Source: Cloacibacterium sp. (GTDB lineage: Bacteria > Bacteroidota > Bacteroidia > Flavobacteriales > Weeksellaceae). From it: a DNA stretch of 64,000 bases. The stretch is from positions 1 through 64,000 of the forward strand of contig JAGOJI010000001.1 in NCBI GenBank assembly GCA_017995195.1. Reading direction: 5' to 3'. The notes beneath the pieces are model-generated. The model was not told the DNA's origin and ran no database searches. It worked only from the letters and a program-made list of their open reading frames with translations. The position numbers were made by a program, and so were the translations under genes. Shown in pieces: positions 25,209 to 33,732 of the stretch (positions within the stretch are counted from its first letter, which is position 1; every line of letters starts with the position of its first letter).

Positions 25209-26047
25209 GACCAAGTCATGTTCTTTATGGCAATATCCTTGATGAGGTTTTCTACGTTTTGTAAATCAATCTCAGGGTCTTCTTTTTCATCGAAGGAAGG
25301 CTCATCAAAATCTTTGTGATACTCAAAGAGAGCCCATTGCCCGTTGTGGTATTCTAAGGCGGTAAGATTTTCTACCCAATCACCGCTATTCAAATATACG
25401 GTATTTTTGCCGTTTTTTTCTATTTTTCTTATTTGAGGTTGATGGATATGCCCGCAAATCACAAAGTCGTAGCCATTTTCTATGGCTAACTCCGATGCTG
25501 TTTCTTCGAAATCGCCAATAAACTTCACCGCTTTTTTTACGCTGGCTTTTATTTTTTTGGAGAAAGAATATTTTCCTCGTCCCATTTTTTGCAACACCCA
25601 GTTGGAGAGTACGTTGAGGCGAATCAAAAAATCGTACCCCCAACTTCCCAATCTGGCAATCCATTTGCTGTGCTGTACTGAGGCATCGAAAACATCGCCG
25701 TGAAAAATCCACACTTTTTGTCCGTTGAGATGCAGTATTTTTTTATTAACAATTTCAATGTTTCCTAAATGAAAATCGGTAAATTTCCGAAGCATTTCAT
25801 CGTGGTTTCCGGTAATATAGATCACTTGGGTTCCTTTGGAGGCAAAGTCTACTATTTTTTTGATGATTTTTAAATGAAACTTAGGAAAATAGTTTTTCTT
25901 GAATTGCCAAATATCAATAAAATCGCCGTTTAGAATGAGTGTTTCAGGGTGAATGCTTTTGAGGTAACGGTTTAGCTCCTTGGCTTGGCAGCCGTAAGTG
26001 CCCAAATGAACATCGGAAATAACGCAAATCTCTATTTTTCTTGGCAT
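25205..26047 (-). CDS. LpxH-like UDP-2,3-diacylglucosamine diphosphatase
   Basis: A 280-residue calcineurin-like phosphoesterase. Motifs are DVHLGTY near residue 12, NGDFID near 40, GNHDEM near 80, HGDVFD near 115 and GHIHQP near 197, which give the two-metal centre. The order and the cap-like insert between HGD and GHIH match the LpxH/LpxH2 group, which cleaves UDP-2,3-diacyl-GlcN to lipid X in lipid A synthesis. Bacteroidota carry several such paralogues, so I give no gene symbol. The acidic C-terminal tail is extra compared with E. coli LpxH (240 residues). It is coupled to the downstream glycosyltransferase. Confidence 0.8.
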   Translation of the reverse strand: MPRKIEICVISDVHLGTYGCQAKELNRYLKSIHPETLILNGDFIDIWQFKKNYFPKFHLKIIKKIVDFASKGTQVIYITGNHDEMLRKFTDFHLGNIEIVNKKILHLNGQKVWIFHGDVFDASVQHSKWIARLGSWGYDFLIRLNVLSNWVLQKMGRGKYSFSKKIKASVKKAVKFIGDFEETASELAIENGYDFVICGHIHQPQIRKIEKNGKNTVYLNSGDWVENLTALEYHNGQWALFEYHKDFDEPSFDEKEDPEIDLQNVENLIKDIAIKNMTWS

Positions 26048-26140
26048 AACGAGTTATACAAAGATGGATATACTACATTACAAAGGTGTTAAGAGAAGGT
26101 TATCTTTATATTAAACTTACTACAGGATAATTTTTTTAAC

Positions 26141-26282
26141 CACAAAGCCACAAAAGATGGTGTTGTTTTTTAATGTCTATAAATCAAGGATTTAAAGTAA
26201 AATAAGGTTTTGTCTTATGTTTATTTTCTTTTAAGGAATGAACAGAATATTCCAGATCATCAATTTCTTTTGTGGATTTGTG
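26141..26282. repeat. MITE-like element with CACAAAG ends
   Basis: CACAAAGCCACAAAAGA (26141-26157) and TCTTTTGTGGATTTGTG (26266-26282) are inverted repeats matching at 15 of 17 positions and enclose 108 bp of AT-rich non-coding DNA. It fills most of the 26048-26291 spacer, ending 9 bases before the hchA stop codon. Confidence 0.5.
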
Positions 26283-26291
26283 ATTGCTGTT

Positions 26292-27143
26292 TTATTTATC
26301 CAATAGTGCTTCTGTGCTCATTTTTCCAAAATTGTTTGCAGCAAGTGGACTATCACCTGTTACTAACTTTCTATCTATATGACAAGCACCTGTAATGTCA
26401 TCGTTTAAAAATTCAACACCAAGTGCTTTCAATTTTTCGCCATAAAACCACGGCATTTCTCCTGGCACGTAACCTATTGCAGGTGTTTGAGTGTCAATAG
26501 TATCTGGAAATGCCTTCACTTGGTATCCTTTGTAAGGAAAATTATTGGCATCTTCGTGATGAGCACCTGCCAACAATGCAGCGGGACCGTGACAAATAGC
26601 CAACATATACTTATCTTCTTTTTTAACCCATTGTATCAATTTTTTCAAATTATCATTTTGTGGTAACCCAAGCATTGCTCCGTGTCCTCCAGGTAAAAAA
26701 ACGGCTACATAATCTTCCTCAGATTGCATATTATTTTCAACAAATTCTAATAAGCTCTTTGGTTTTTCAAATTGTGATTTGTATTTATCAAGTATACCTT
26801 TTACAGCCTCGTCTTCCGATGGCATTGCCCACATTTCAAGTGCTACCGGTTGCCCTGTTGGTGTAAAAATATGAGATTCAAACCCTGCTGCTTCTAAATG
26901 CAACATAGGGACAAGAGTCTCTACAGGATGATTTCCCGTTGAGAATTTTTTACCATTAGACATCGTCATATAACGTTCTTCCGTGCAAACAACTAAAATT
27001 TTTTTGTTTTTATCTGTATTGCGATTCTCATAAACTGAATAATCGTAATCCGTTTTTGGTGCTACAAACATTGAACGAGAAAATAATGATGGCTCATATC
27101 CTACACCATCAAATACTGGATTTTTACTTAATTCTTGTGACAT
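26292..27143 (-). CDS. hchA: Hsp31-type protein deglycase/chaperone (HchA)
   Basis: HchA is a DJ-1/PfpI superfamily homodimer with glyoxalase III/deglycase and holding-chaperone activity. The length, 283 residues, equals that of E. coli HchA. The catalytic triad residues are visible: Glu75 in HPVETLVPM and Cys184-His185 in LAICHGPAAL, the nucleophile elbow. The long N-terminal region with NPVFDGVGYEPSLFS and the linker-loop region are those of the Hsp31 subgroup rather than short PfpI proteins. A Crp/Fnr regulator gene lies just upstream in the same direction, with a Crp-like palindrome at 27222-27237 between them, so control by that regulator is plausible. Confidence 0.92.
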   Translation of the reverse strand: MSQELSKNPVFDGVGYEPSLFSRSMFVAPKTDYDYSVYENRNTDKNKKILVVCTEERYMTMSNGKKFSTGNHPVETLVPMLHLEAAGFESHIFTPTGQPVALEMWAMPSEDEAVKGILDKYKSQFEKPKSLLEFVENNMQSEEDYVAVFLPGGHGAMLGLPQNDNLKKLIQWVKKEDKYMLAICHGPAALLAGAHHEDANNFPYKGYQVKAFPDTIDTQTPAIGYVPGEMPWFYGEKLKALGVEFLNDDITGACHIDRKLVTGDSPLAANNFGKMSTEALLDK

Positions 27144-27204
27144 AATTTTTATATATTTAAATTTAATGTAAAGTTAAATTTAATAACGTTTTATATATAA
27201 GGAC

Positions 27205-27237
27205 ATACATCACAAAAAAACAGTGATGTATATCACA
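27205..27237. promoter_or_regulatory. Inverted repeat and Crp/Fnr-like operator upstream of hchA
   Basis: Two overlapping symmetries. ATACATCAC (27205-27213) / GTGATGTAT (27223-27231) is a perfect 9-bp inverted repeat with a 9-base loop. AGTGA-TGTATA-TCACA (27222-27237) is one mismatch from the Crp half-site layout TGTGA-N6-TCACA. It overlaps the stop codon of the Crp/Fnr gene and lies about 80 bases above hchA. Confidence 0.5.
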
Positions 27238-27796
27238 GTTGTAAACGACTTAATGTTTCTCTACTTACGCCTAAATAATTAGCGATTTGTTGTTTTGGGA
27301 TTTTTTGTTGAATTTCAGGGTACTGATTACAAAAATTTTCATACCTGATTTTTGCAGATTGAGTCATTAATGAAAGTATTCTCTGTTGAAGTGCAACATA
27401 CCCGAAGTTTGATTTTACTCTAAAAAAGTGTTCCACTTTTGGGTGTTTGTTACAGACTAATTCTAAGTCTGAATGTGTGATTGAGAGTAATTTAGAATCT
27501 GAAATGCATTCAACAGCAAGTGTTGATTTTTCTTTTTTAAAGAAAGCGGCAAAATCTGAAATCCACCAATTCGCACAAGCAAATTGTAAAATATGTTCTT
27601 TGCCAATTTCATCAATAAATATGTTTTTCAATATTCCCTCTTCAACAAAATAAACATTATCTACTAGTTGGTTTTCTTGAATAACAAATTGTTTTTTACG
27701 AAAGTGTTTTGGTTTAAAAAACATTAATATGTCTTCAAACTCTTTATCGTCTATAGTGACAATTTGGTTTATTTGATGTTTAAGGATTTCGGACAT
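27233..27796 (-). CDS. Crp/Fnr family transcriptional regulator
   Basis: A 187-residue regulator with a cyclic-nucleotide-binding-like N-terminal barrel (residues about 20-115) and a short C-terminal winged helix whose recognition helix is KQQIANYLGVSRETLSRLQL. The protein ends right after that helix, as many Bacteroidota members of this family do. No Fnr cysteine cluster is present, and the cAMP-binding arginine/serine pair is not recognisable, so the ligand is unknown. A Crp-like palindrome just past its stop codon suggests that it controls the next gene, hchA. Confidence 0.85.
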   Translation of the reverse strand: MSEILKHQINQIVTIDDKEFEDILMFFKPKHFRKKQFVIQENQLVDNVYFVEEGILKNIFIDEIGKEHILQFACANWWISDFAAFFKKEKSTLAVECISDSKLLSITHSDLELVCNKHPKVEHFFRVKSNFGYVALQQRILSLMTQSAKIRYENFCNQYPEIQQKIPKQQIANYLGVSRETLSRLQL

Positions 27797-27860
27797 ATTT
27801 TTTCTTGTGTTTCGGTAAAATTACAACAATGGAAAGGGACTTGTTGCGAAATCGAAGATT

Positions 27861-27956
27861 CGGCGGAGCTACTTGTGGGCTTTTGTTAACGAAAAATTTG
27901 GCTGTACTTTCTAAAAGTTCAACGCTAACTCTGTGTCTTGTAAAGCCCGTCTGCCG
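27861..27956. repeat. Imperfect 96-bp palindrome between accessory genes
   Basis: CGGC...GGGCTTT (27861-27883) pairs with AAAGCCCGTCTGCCG (27942-27956); the left arm has extra unpaired bases. The inner GGGCTTT/AAAGCCC match is perfect. Both the extrahelical bases and the location directly after a lipoprotein gene recall attC-type folded sites. The rest of the 27797-27961 spacer has nothing else. Confidence 0.45.
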
Positions 27957-27961
27957 TTTCT

Positions 27962-28537
27962 TTATTCAGTAATAGTTATGTGTGGTAATTTTTCTTTAAA
28001 TTTTTGTAAATCTGAATTCTTGAATTCATTTGTATAGATTAATTCTCGATTTTTTGAATCCAAAAACATTGTGCCGAAATATTTGATTTTACCTTTTTCA
28101 ATATTAAATTCAAGATTTTGTTTAACAGGATATCCAATTAGTTCTTGAATATAACCAGAATTAAAAAAGTATGTATATTCATTAAATTTAAAATTTCCCG
28201 GCTTTTCTTTTAAAATAAAGAAAAAGTAAACATACTTATCGTCTTTATTTTTTTCAAAATCTGCAATTGATTGAGGTGCTTTTGCCCCTGTTCCAATTTG
28301 AAAAGCAAATTTTTGCTTATTTTTTTTATCTTGTACTATCAGTTTTTCAATTTCCTCATTTGTATAATAAATGTTGGAGCCTGAAGAATAAGTTCTCTTA
28401 AGTATTCCAATTACTCCAGCAATTGCTCCCTCATTTTCATTTAAAATAAAATTTTCAGAAGTCAGATTTTTGGAAGGCACAGTTGCACACGAGATTAGTG
28501 CCAAAGTAGCAAAAATTGTTAAAATTAAATTTTTCAT
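27962..28537 (-). CDS. Lipoprotein of unknown function
   Basis: A 191-residue protein with a lipoprotein signal peptide, MKNLILTIFATLALISC, the last residue being the lipidated cysteine of the LISC lipobox. The mature protein is rich in Lys, Asn, Phe and Tyr and strongly AT-biased in codons compared with the core genes of the window, suggesting later arrival. I do not recognise a domain. It lies between two imperfect palindromes (27861-27956 and 28570-28720) and may be an exchangeable cassette gene. Confidence 0.7.
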   Translation of the reverse strand: MKNLILTIFATLALISCATVPSKNLTSENFILNENEGAIAGVIGILKRTYSSGSNIYYTNEEIEKLIVQDKKNKQKFAFQIGTGAKAPQSIADFEKNKDDKYVYFFFILKEKPGNFKFNEYTYFFNSGYIQELIGYPVKQNLEFNIEKGKIKYFGTMFLDSKNRELIYTNEFKNSDLQKFKEKLPHITITE

Positions 28538-28569
28538 AACATAAAGCGTAATTTTTTTGAAATGGCCGA

Positions 28570-28720
28570 TAACGGAGATGGGATTTGCGAGGCAAGCGAG
28601 CTACCGCAACCTTCTCCGCTGACTAAATTACAAAAAATAAGAACATATAATTTTTTTGCGGGTATTTTCTGAAAACTTTCTAAGGATTTTTTTCAACCCC
28701 ACATCTTGCAAACTCCGTTA
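28570..28720. repeat. Nested palindromes between lipoprotein and hydrolase genes
   Basis: Inner structure: CGGAGA (28573-28578) pairs with TCTCCG (28613-28618), and TTGCG (28585-28589) with CGCAA (28605-28609), the unequal spacers giving extrahelical bases. Outer structure: TAACGGAG (28570-28577) is inverted at 28713-28720. The inner GCGAGCTAC loop side resembles GGAGCTAC at 27865-27872 in the previous palindrome. Confidence 0.45.
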
Positions 28721-28734
28721 ATAGACAGTGTTTC

Positions 28735-29682
28735 TTATTTCAATTTGTTAATAATTTTTTCCCAATTTTCCTGTAAATATGGCGAATCGTGGTCTCCATC
28801 TTTTACAGTTATTAACAGTTTATTATTAGAAGGACTGTTTTCTAAAATTTTTTCCGACATATAATATGGGAGATTTTCATCTTTTGTTCCGTGAATTAAA
28901 GTTAAATTTCCTTTGTAGTTTTTAATATTTTCCGATGTTTTTCCATCTTTTGCAATATCGGACTTCTCCAATTCACTTGCATTCAAATATGGTCTGAAAA
29001 TGATTGGAGTTTTTCCCTTAAAATAAGCGACCAAATCTTCTAAATTTGAAGCGGGAGCAAGTAAAAACAAGTTTGGTATTTTGTTATCTGTCGCAAGTTT
29101 TGTCGCAAAAACGGTTCCTAAAGAATGTCCTGCCGTAAAATCTACTTTCTGTTTGTTGTTTACAAAAGTGTAAAAATTTTGATTTAATGCGAATTGGTCT
29201 TTAAAAGTCGCATTTCCATCTGAAAATCCATATTGATTATAATTCAAAACATAGATTTTAATGTTGTCTCTTTTTGATAATTCCGATAAGTTATTTACTA
29301 ATTTGAAAATGTTGTAACCATTTCCCATCCAAAATATTCCAATTTTGTCGGCGTGTTTTGGCTCAAAAGTGTAGTATTCAGATTTTGTAGAATTGAGGAA
29401 GTTTCCAAAATTTCTTTTTAGAATTATATTGTTGATTTTTATTGAGTCTTCATTTTTGTCCGACAAGAATTTATTCGCGACAATTTGTAGAGAATCTTTA
29501 TTTAGATAGAAATTCTTGTAATTATGGATATATTCTTTTAGCGTGTCTTTTACAAAAGGAGTTGGCGTAAAAAATGCCTTTTCTTGAACAGCATATTTTT
29601 TACGCATAATAGGAATTGAGATAAGATAAAGAATTACAATTATTGAAAATATAATTCCGACAATTTTTAAAAGTTTTTTCAT
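28735..29682 (-). CDS. Membrane-anchored alpha/beta hydrolase
   Basis: A 315-residue serine hydrolase of the alpha/beta fold. It begins with one transmembrane helix (LKIVGIIFSIIVILYLISI, residues about 5-23). The nucleophile elbow is GHSLGT, the acid is probably the Asp of HGTKDENLP and the base the His of DGDHDSP near the C-terminus, in the right order. The substrate is unknown. Codons are very AT-rich (many Lys and Asn), like the neighbouring lipoprotein and unlike the dcw genes. The 117-base spacer to tnaA holds no clear signal. Confidence 0.75.
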   Translation of the reverse strand: MKKLLKIVGIIFSIIVILYLISIPIMRKKYAVQEKAFFTPTPFVKDTLKEYIHNYKNFYLNKDSLQIVANKFLSDKNEDSIKINNIILKRNFGNFLNSTKSEYYTFEPKHADKIGIFWMGNGYNIFKLVNNLSELSKRDNIKIYVLNYNQYGFSDGNATFKDQFALNQNFYTFVNNKQKVDFTAGHSLGTVFATKLATDNKIPNLFLLAPASNLEDLVAYFKGKTPIIFRPYLNASELEKSDIAKDGKTSENIKNYKGNLTLIHGTKDENLPYYMSEKILENSPSNNKLLITVKDGDHDSPYLQENWEKIINKLK

Positions 29683-29799
29683 CTATATAATTTTGGAAAA
29701 TTAATATTCTATTCTTAATTTGTTACATGATGTTTTTAACATAACAAACAACGAAATTATAATAAAATTCAAACTACTTTTAACTCTATCCATCTGAGC

Positions 29800-31176
29800 T
29801 TAAATTTCCTCCAATTTTACGGTAAAATGTCTTAAAATTTCCGATTCCCATGCTATTTTGTAGCCTTTGGTAATGGTATTTCTTCTCTCGAATACGTTTT
29901 TAAGGGCAACAGCTACATAGTCCATATGGTTGTTGGTATAGGTTCTTCGTGGTATTGCCAAGCGTACCAATTCCAATTTCGGGTAGCGATTTTCTCTGGT
30001 TATAGGGTCTCTATCGGCTAAAATAGTTCCTATTTCTACGGCTCTTATTCCGGCTTCTTTGTATATTTCGAGAGCCAGAGTTTGTGCAGGAAACTCTTCT
30101 CGGGTAACTTTGGGTAAAAACTCAAGAGCGTCTACAAATATGGCGTGTCCTCCTATTGGTTTTTGTATCGGAATTCCCATTTCAATCAGTCGATTCCCCA
30201 AATATTCTACTTGCCCAATACGGGTCTCCAAATAGGCTTGTTCGGTGGCCTCGTGCAATCCTTGTGCTAAGGCTGCCATATCTCTGCCCGCCAATCCTCC
30301 GTAGGTAATAAATCCTTCATAAATAATGGTAAACTGAGATGCTTTTACAAAAACTTCGTGATTGTTGAGGGCTATAAAGCCTCCTATGTTGACCAGTCCG
30401 TCTTTTTTGGAGCTCATTGTCATCCCTTCTCCGTAAGAAAACATTTCTCTACAAATATCTTTGATGCTTCTGTTGTGTTGCCCTGCTTCTCTTTGCTGTA
30501 TAAAATAGGCGTTTTCGGCAAACCTTGCACTATCAAAGTAAAGAGGAATTCCGTATTGATCCGAGAGGTTCTTTACCGCTTTTATATTTTCTAAAGAAAC
30601 GGGCTGTCCTCCGGAAGTATTACAAGTTACGGTAATTAAACAAAAAGGAATTTGTTCTTTTGGATAGGTTTTATATACTTTTTCGAGTTTTTCTAAATCT
30701 ATATTTCCTTTGAATGGGTGTAGATTTTCGATATCAAAGGCTTCATCTATAGTACAGTCGATGGCTTTAGATTTTCGGAATTCAATATGTCCTTTGGTAG
30801 TGTCGAAATGTGAGTTACCGGGTACAACATCTCCTTCTTTCAACAGAGCAGAAAACAAAACGTTTTCGGCGGCTCGCCCTTGGTGGGTGGGTAGAAGATA
30901 CTGGAATCCTGTAATGCCTTTCACTCTTTCGTGCAACAAATCGAAAGAGCGAGAACCGGCGTAGCTTTCGTCGCCTGTCATGAGTTCGCCCCATTGTTTG
31001 TCGGACATAGCTCCGGTGCCACTATCTGTGAGCAAGTCTATAAAAACCTGATTGCTCTTGAGGTTGAAGAGGTTGTAGTGAGCTTGTTTAAGCCATTTAA
31101 TACGTTCTTCTTGGGTAGATTGATGAATTTCTTCTACCATTTTTATTCTGAAAGGTTCTGCAAAAGGAAGATTCAT
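29800..31176 (-). CDS. tnaA: Tryptophanase
   Basis: TnaA is a PLP enzyme that splits L-tryptophan into indole, pyruvate and ammonia. The 458-residue length and several segments (AMSDKQW, YGGLAGRDM) resemble tyrosine phenol-lyase, but the substrate-determining positions are of tryptophanase type: Asp125 in HFDTTKGH where the lyase has Thr, IRAVEIG where it has the Arg-bearing RSMERG, and LRHFTVKL where it has Phe. The PLP lysine is Lys258 in MSSKKDG. It is last in an operon with an AI-2E family transporter (10-base gap) and a membrane protein. No tnaC-like leader or permease gene is seen. Confidence 0.9.
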   Translation of the reverse strand: MNLPFAEPFRIKMVEEIHQSTQEERIKWLKQAHYNLFNLKSNQVFIDLLTDSGTGAMSDKQWGELMTGDESYAGSRSFDLLHERVKGITGFQYLLPTHQGRAAENVLFSALLKEGDVVPGNSHFDTTKGHIEFRKSKAIDCTIDEAFDIENLHPFKGNIDLEKLEKVYKTYPKEQIPFCLITVTCNTSGGQPVSLENIKAVKNLSDQYGIPLYFDSARFAENAYFIQQREAGQHNRSIKDICREMFSYGEGMTMSSKKDGLVNIGGFIALNNHEVFVKASQFTIIYEGFITYGGLAGRDMAALAQGLHEATEQAYLETRIGQVEYLGNRLIEMGIPIQKPIGGHAIFVDALEFLPKVTREEFPAQTLALEIYKEAGIRAVEIGTILADRDPITRENRYPKLELVRLAIPRRTYTNNHMDYVAVALKNVFERRNTITKGYKIAWESEILRHFTVKLEEI

Positions 31177-31186
31177 ATATTTAAAT

Positions 31187-32308
31187 TTAACTATCGGTTG
31201 TTTGAATTGTTTGAGGTTCTTCAGGTGGAGGTGGGGTAGATGTTTCGGTTATTTCTTCTAATTGGGTAAGTATTTTGTCTTTACCACTTTCGGTTTCCGA
31301 AAATTCGTCTCGATAAACCTGAATAAGCAAAAGAGTAATGGAAACCAATATAGGACCGAAAATTAAGCCGATAAACCCAAAAACTTTTAATCCCAGAATG
31401 ATTCCAAAAACAGAATTGAGCGGATGAATATCTTCTAATTTTTTGAGAAATGTAAACCGGAAAAGATTGTCTATCATGCCGGATACTGCCCCGAAAGCTA
31501 TAATGCCAATAGCTCCTGTAGTGTTTCCGCTTGCCAACATCATAAGTGCCACCGGAATATAAACGATAGAGGCTCCTACAATCGGTATTACAGAGGTTAA
31601 ACATGTAAGAGCGAACAGGAAAATAGGGCTGTCGGCTTCAAAAATTAAATATCCTATTAAAAGGGTAAGCCCTTGTCCTAAAGCAATTATAGGTATTCCT
31701 ATGGCATTGGCAATGACCATTTTGGAGAACTTTTCGCCTATTTTATTAAGGTTAGAGTTTTTAAGTGGTACTAAAATCATCAGGGATTTCTCGAATAATC
31801 TTCCATTAATTAGAAGAAAATATAAGATGAAATAAGATGAAGCAATGGCAGTAAGCGTATTTACCGTAGTATTGAGTATGGTAGAAGAATATTGAGTAAT
31901 CCATTCTCCAATTTTTTTGATGTCTACCGATTTCAAAATATCATATCCTGTTTCTGCTTTGATGTACTGATGAATTTTTTCGGCATAATCTGTTATCATT
32001 CCCACATATTCTTGGGAATTACTGATTTTAGATATTAAACTATTTACTAAAAAATAAACGGGAACAATAATGATGAGCAACGAAACAAGCATAATAAATA
32101 ATGCTGCCAGCCAAGATTTCCATTTGTTCCCTTCAACCAGTTTGAAGTAATAGTTCCTACAAATAATATATAAGGTAATGGCTCCCAACAAGGAAGGAAG
32201 GAAATCTCTTAAATTAAATAAAATAAGAAATACCAATGCCAAGATAATCACAAGCATGAAAACTTGCTTAATCTTGTTGTTGCTGATTTGGTTTTCTGAG
32301 TCGGGCAT
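31187..32308 (-). CDS. AI-2E family transporter (YdiK/PerM-type)
   Basis: A 373-residue polytopic inner-membrane protein with about eight helices and the family signature ILGLKVFGFIGLIFGPIL near residues 305-322. Members include AI-2 exporters and Na+/H+ antiporters, so the name does not prove a substrate. It ends in an acidic, Thr/Pro-rich cytosolic tail. Start and upstream stop overlap by one base (TAATG), and tnaA follows 10 bases downstream; export of indole is a tempting but unsupported guess. Confidence 0.82.
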   Translation of the reverse strand: MPDSENQISNNKIKQVFMLVIILALVFLILFNLRDFLPSLLGAITLYIICRNYYFKLVEGNKWKSWLAALFIMLVSLLIIIVPVYFLVNSLISKISNSQEYVGMITDYAEKIHQYIKAETGYDILKSVDIKKIGEWITQYSSTILNTTVNTLTAIASSYFILYFLLINGRLFEKSLMILVPLKNSNLNKIGEKFSKMVIANAIGIPIIALGQGLTLLIGYLIFEADSPIFLFALTCLTSVIPIVGASIVYIPVALMMLASGNTTGAIGIIAFGAVSGMIDNLFRFTFLKKLEDIHPLNSVFGIILGLKVFGFIGLIFGPILVSITLLLIQVYRDEFSETESGKDKILTQLEEITETSTPPPPEEPQTIQTTDS

Positions 32309-33048
32309 TAGTTTTTAATCTTGTAAGGAGTTCCACATACTGCACAATAGGCAGAATACATAACGGCATAAATGAACATTCCGGACAGCATAATCCCAAT
32401 GCCACAAAGAAGTATACCCGATAGGGTGATTAAAACTCCTAAAATAATAGCTGCAAAGAGCGTCCAAAAATGAGGCTTGGATACTTCGAAAGATTTTTTA
32501 ATAGCCTCTACAGCCGATTTGTTTTCGAAGAAAACAATAGGAATCCCCAAAAAGAAAAGAACCGCCAAAGCGACCCCCGGCAAAAAGCACAAAAATAGCC
32601 CAATGGTAATCAAAATACTGGTTAGGATATAGTACAAAATAATATTGCCAGTATTTTGGCGATATCCTATCGTAACGTCGGAAAAAGTGACCTGCTGCCC
32701 TGTGTTGAACTTGTGTATAATATACATAAAGCCCACATTGAGCGGGAAAAGCAACAAACCAACAAACCAAGACAGTAAAACATACATATTGGATCCGGGA
32801 ATTTCATTAAAATTGGCAGGCTTCCCTCGCATGGCATCTTGCATTACTTCCAATAGAATTTCCTCATCAAACCCCGATAGTGGAGCGATGACAGAAGAAA
32901 AAATTTGGGATAATATAAAAGAGCCGGTGAAAATAAGCAATGCGTATAACAATGCGTTTTTATAGTTTTCAAAAGCATGAGAAATAATTTCTCCTACAGC
33001 TACAGGAGGCGTATTTCTTGATTTCTCAATAGGATTAAATTCTGACAT
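32308..33048 (-). CDS. Polytopic membrane protein of unknown function
   Basis: A 246-residue protein with about six hydrophobic segments (around residues 33-55, 88-110, 130-155, 155-175, 195-220, 220-240), and a cytosolic N-terminus beginning MSEFNPIEKSRNTPP. The Ser-Phe-Glu-Val-Ser-Lys-Pro turn before the last helices resembles glycerophosphoryl diester phosphodiesterase-type membrane regions and the DUF975/DUF4013 type of protein, but I cannot fix a family. It heads an operon with an AI-2E transporter and tryptophanase, coupled by a one-base stop/start overlap. Confidence 0.7.
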   Translation of the reverse strand: MSEFNPIEKSRNTPPVAVGEIISHAFENYKNALLYALLIFTGSFILSQIFSSVIAPLSGFDEEILLEVMQDAMRGKPANFNEIPGSNMYVLLSWFVGLLLFPLNVGFMYIIHKFNTGQQVTFSDVTIGYRQNTGNIILYYILTSILITIGLFLCFLPGVALAVLFFLGIPIVFFENKSAVEAIKKSFEVSKPHFWTLFAAIILGVLITLSGILLCGIGIMLSGMFIYAVMYSAYCAVCGTPYKIKN

Positions 33049-33071
33049 GTGATTGGTTTTTTAAGATTTAT

Positions 33072-33079
33072 CAAAACTA
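33072..33079 (-). promoter_or_regulatory. Promoter -7 box for the membrane protein-AI-2E-tnaA operon
   Basis: Reverse complement TAGTTTTG fits TAnnTTTG, 23 bases above the start at 33048. A TTTG (33096-33099 reversed) sits 16 bases upstream, shorter than usual. The rest of the spacer to 33273 is AT-rich, with AACCCTATAAC directly repeated at 33253 and 33270. Confidence 0.45.
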
Positions 33080-33273
33080 CATATTTTTTTTATTCCAAAT
33101 TTATATGATTTATGAAAAAAGTTATAAATCTAAAATTGGGGGGCAATAAAACTTAACTAAAAATTAAACCAAGAAACAGACTGTTTTTTTGAATTGTTTT
33201 TAATCCTAACCAAACCATTTTGTTTAAAAAAGATTGGTACAAAACTTTTTACAACCCTATAACTTCTTTAACC

Positions 33274-33726
33274 CTATAACCGTTTCAGCATTTCTGTGTG
33301 CGGGATATTGTCTTCCAAGTATTTTTTTCCGGTATCTCTAAACCCGAATTTTCCATAGAATTGGATAAGATAATCCTGTGCCGAAATTCTTATGTTTTCT
33401 GTTCGGAACCGAGTAGAGATAACTTCTAATCCTATTGATACAAGAGTTTTTCCCAATCTCAGTGCACGGTGTTCGGGGTGTGTAAGCACTCTACCCATAC
33501 TAGCCTCCTTGTATTTTATTTCTTTATTGAAGACACGACAATACGCTATTATTTTAGAGTGTTTTTCAGCCCAAATATGGAGAGCACGTTCATCGTATCC
33601 ATCAGCATCAAGGTAATCACAAGTTTGTTCAACCACAAAAACCTCCTGTCGGACTTTCAGAATTTCGTAAAGTTCTTTTGTAGTAAGCTCTTCGAAAGAT
33701 TTTACTTTCCAGATAACGTCCTTCAT
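33274..33726 (-). CDS. elaA: ElaA-type GNAT acetyltransferase
   Basis: A 150-residue GNAT protein. The N-terminal block KVRQEVFVVEQTC.YLDADGYDE and the C-terminal AQDYLIQFYGKFGFRDTGKKYLEDNIPHTEM are hallmark ElaA segments; the acetyl-CoA loop is at HRALRLGKTL (about residues 85-94). The acceptor is unknown in the family. It follows engB by 6 bases on the same strand, so both are likely one transcript. Confidence 0.88.
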   Translation of the reverse strand: MKDVIWKVKSFEELTTKELYEILKVRQEVFVVEQTCDYLDADGYDERALHIWAEKHSKIIAYCRVFNKEIKYKEASMGRVLTHPEHRALRLGKTLVSIGLEVISTRFRTENIRISAQDYLIQFYGKFGFRDTGKKYLEDNIPHTEMLKRL

Positions 33727-33732
33727 TTTAAA

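Noticed and set aside
29800-31176. Tyrosine phenol-lyase
   Set aside because: Length fits, but the specificity residues are those of tryptophanase.
33253-33280. AACCCTATAAC repeated twice, telomere-like
   Set aside because: Two copies only, the second overlapping the elaA 3' end; most likely chance or short duplication.
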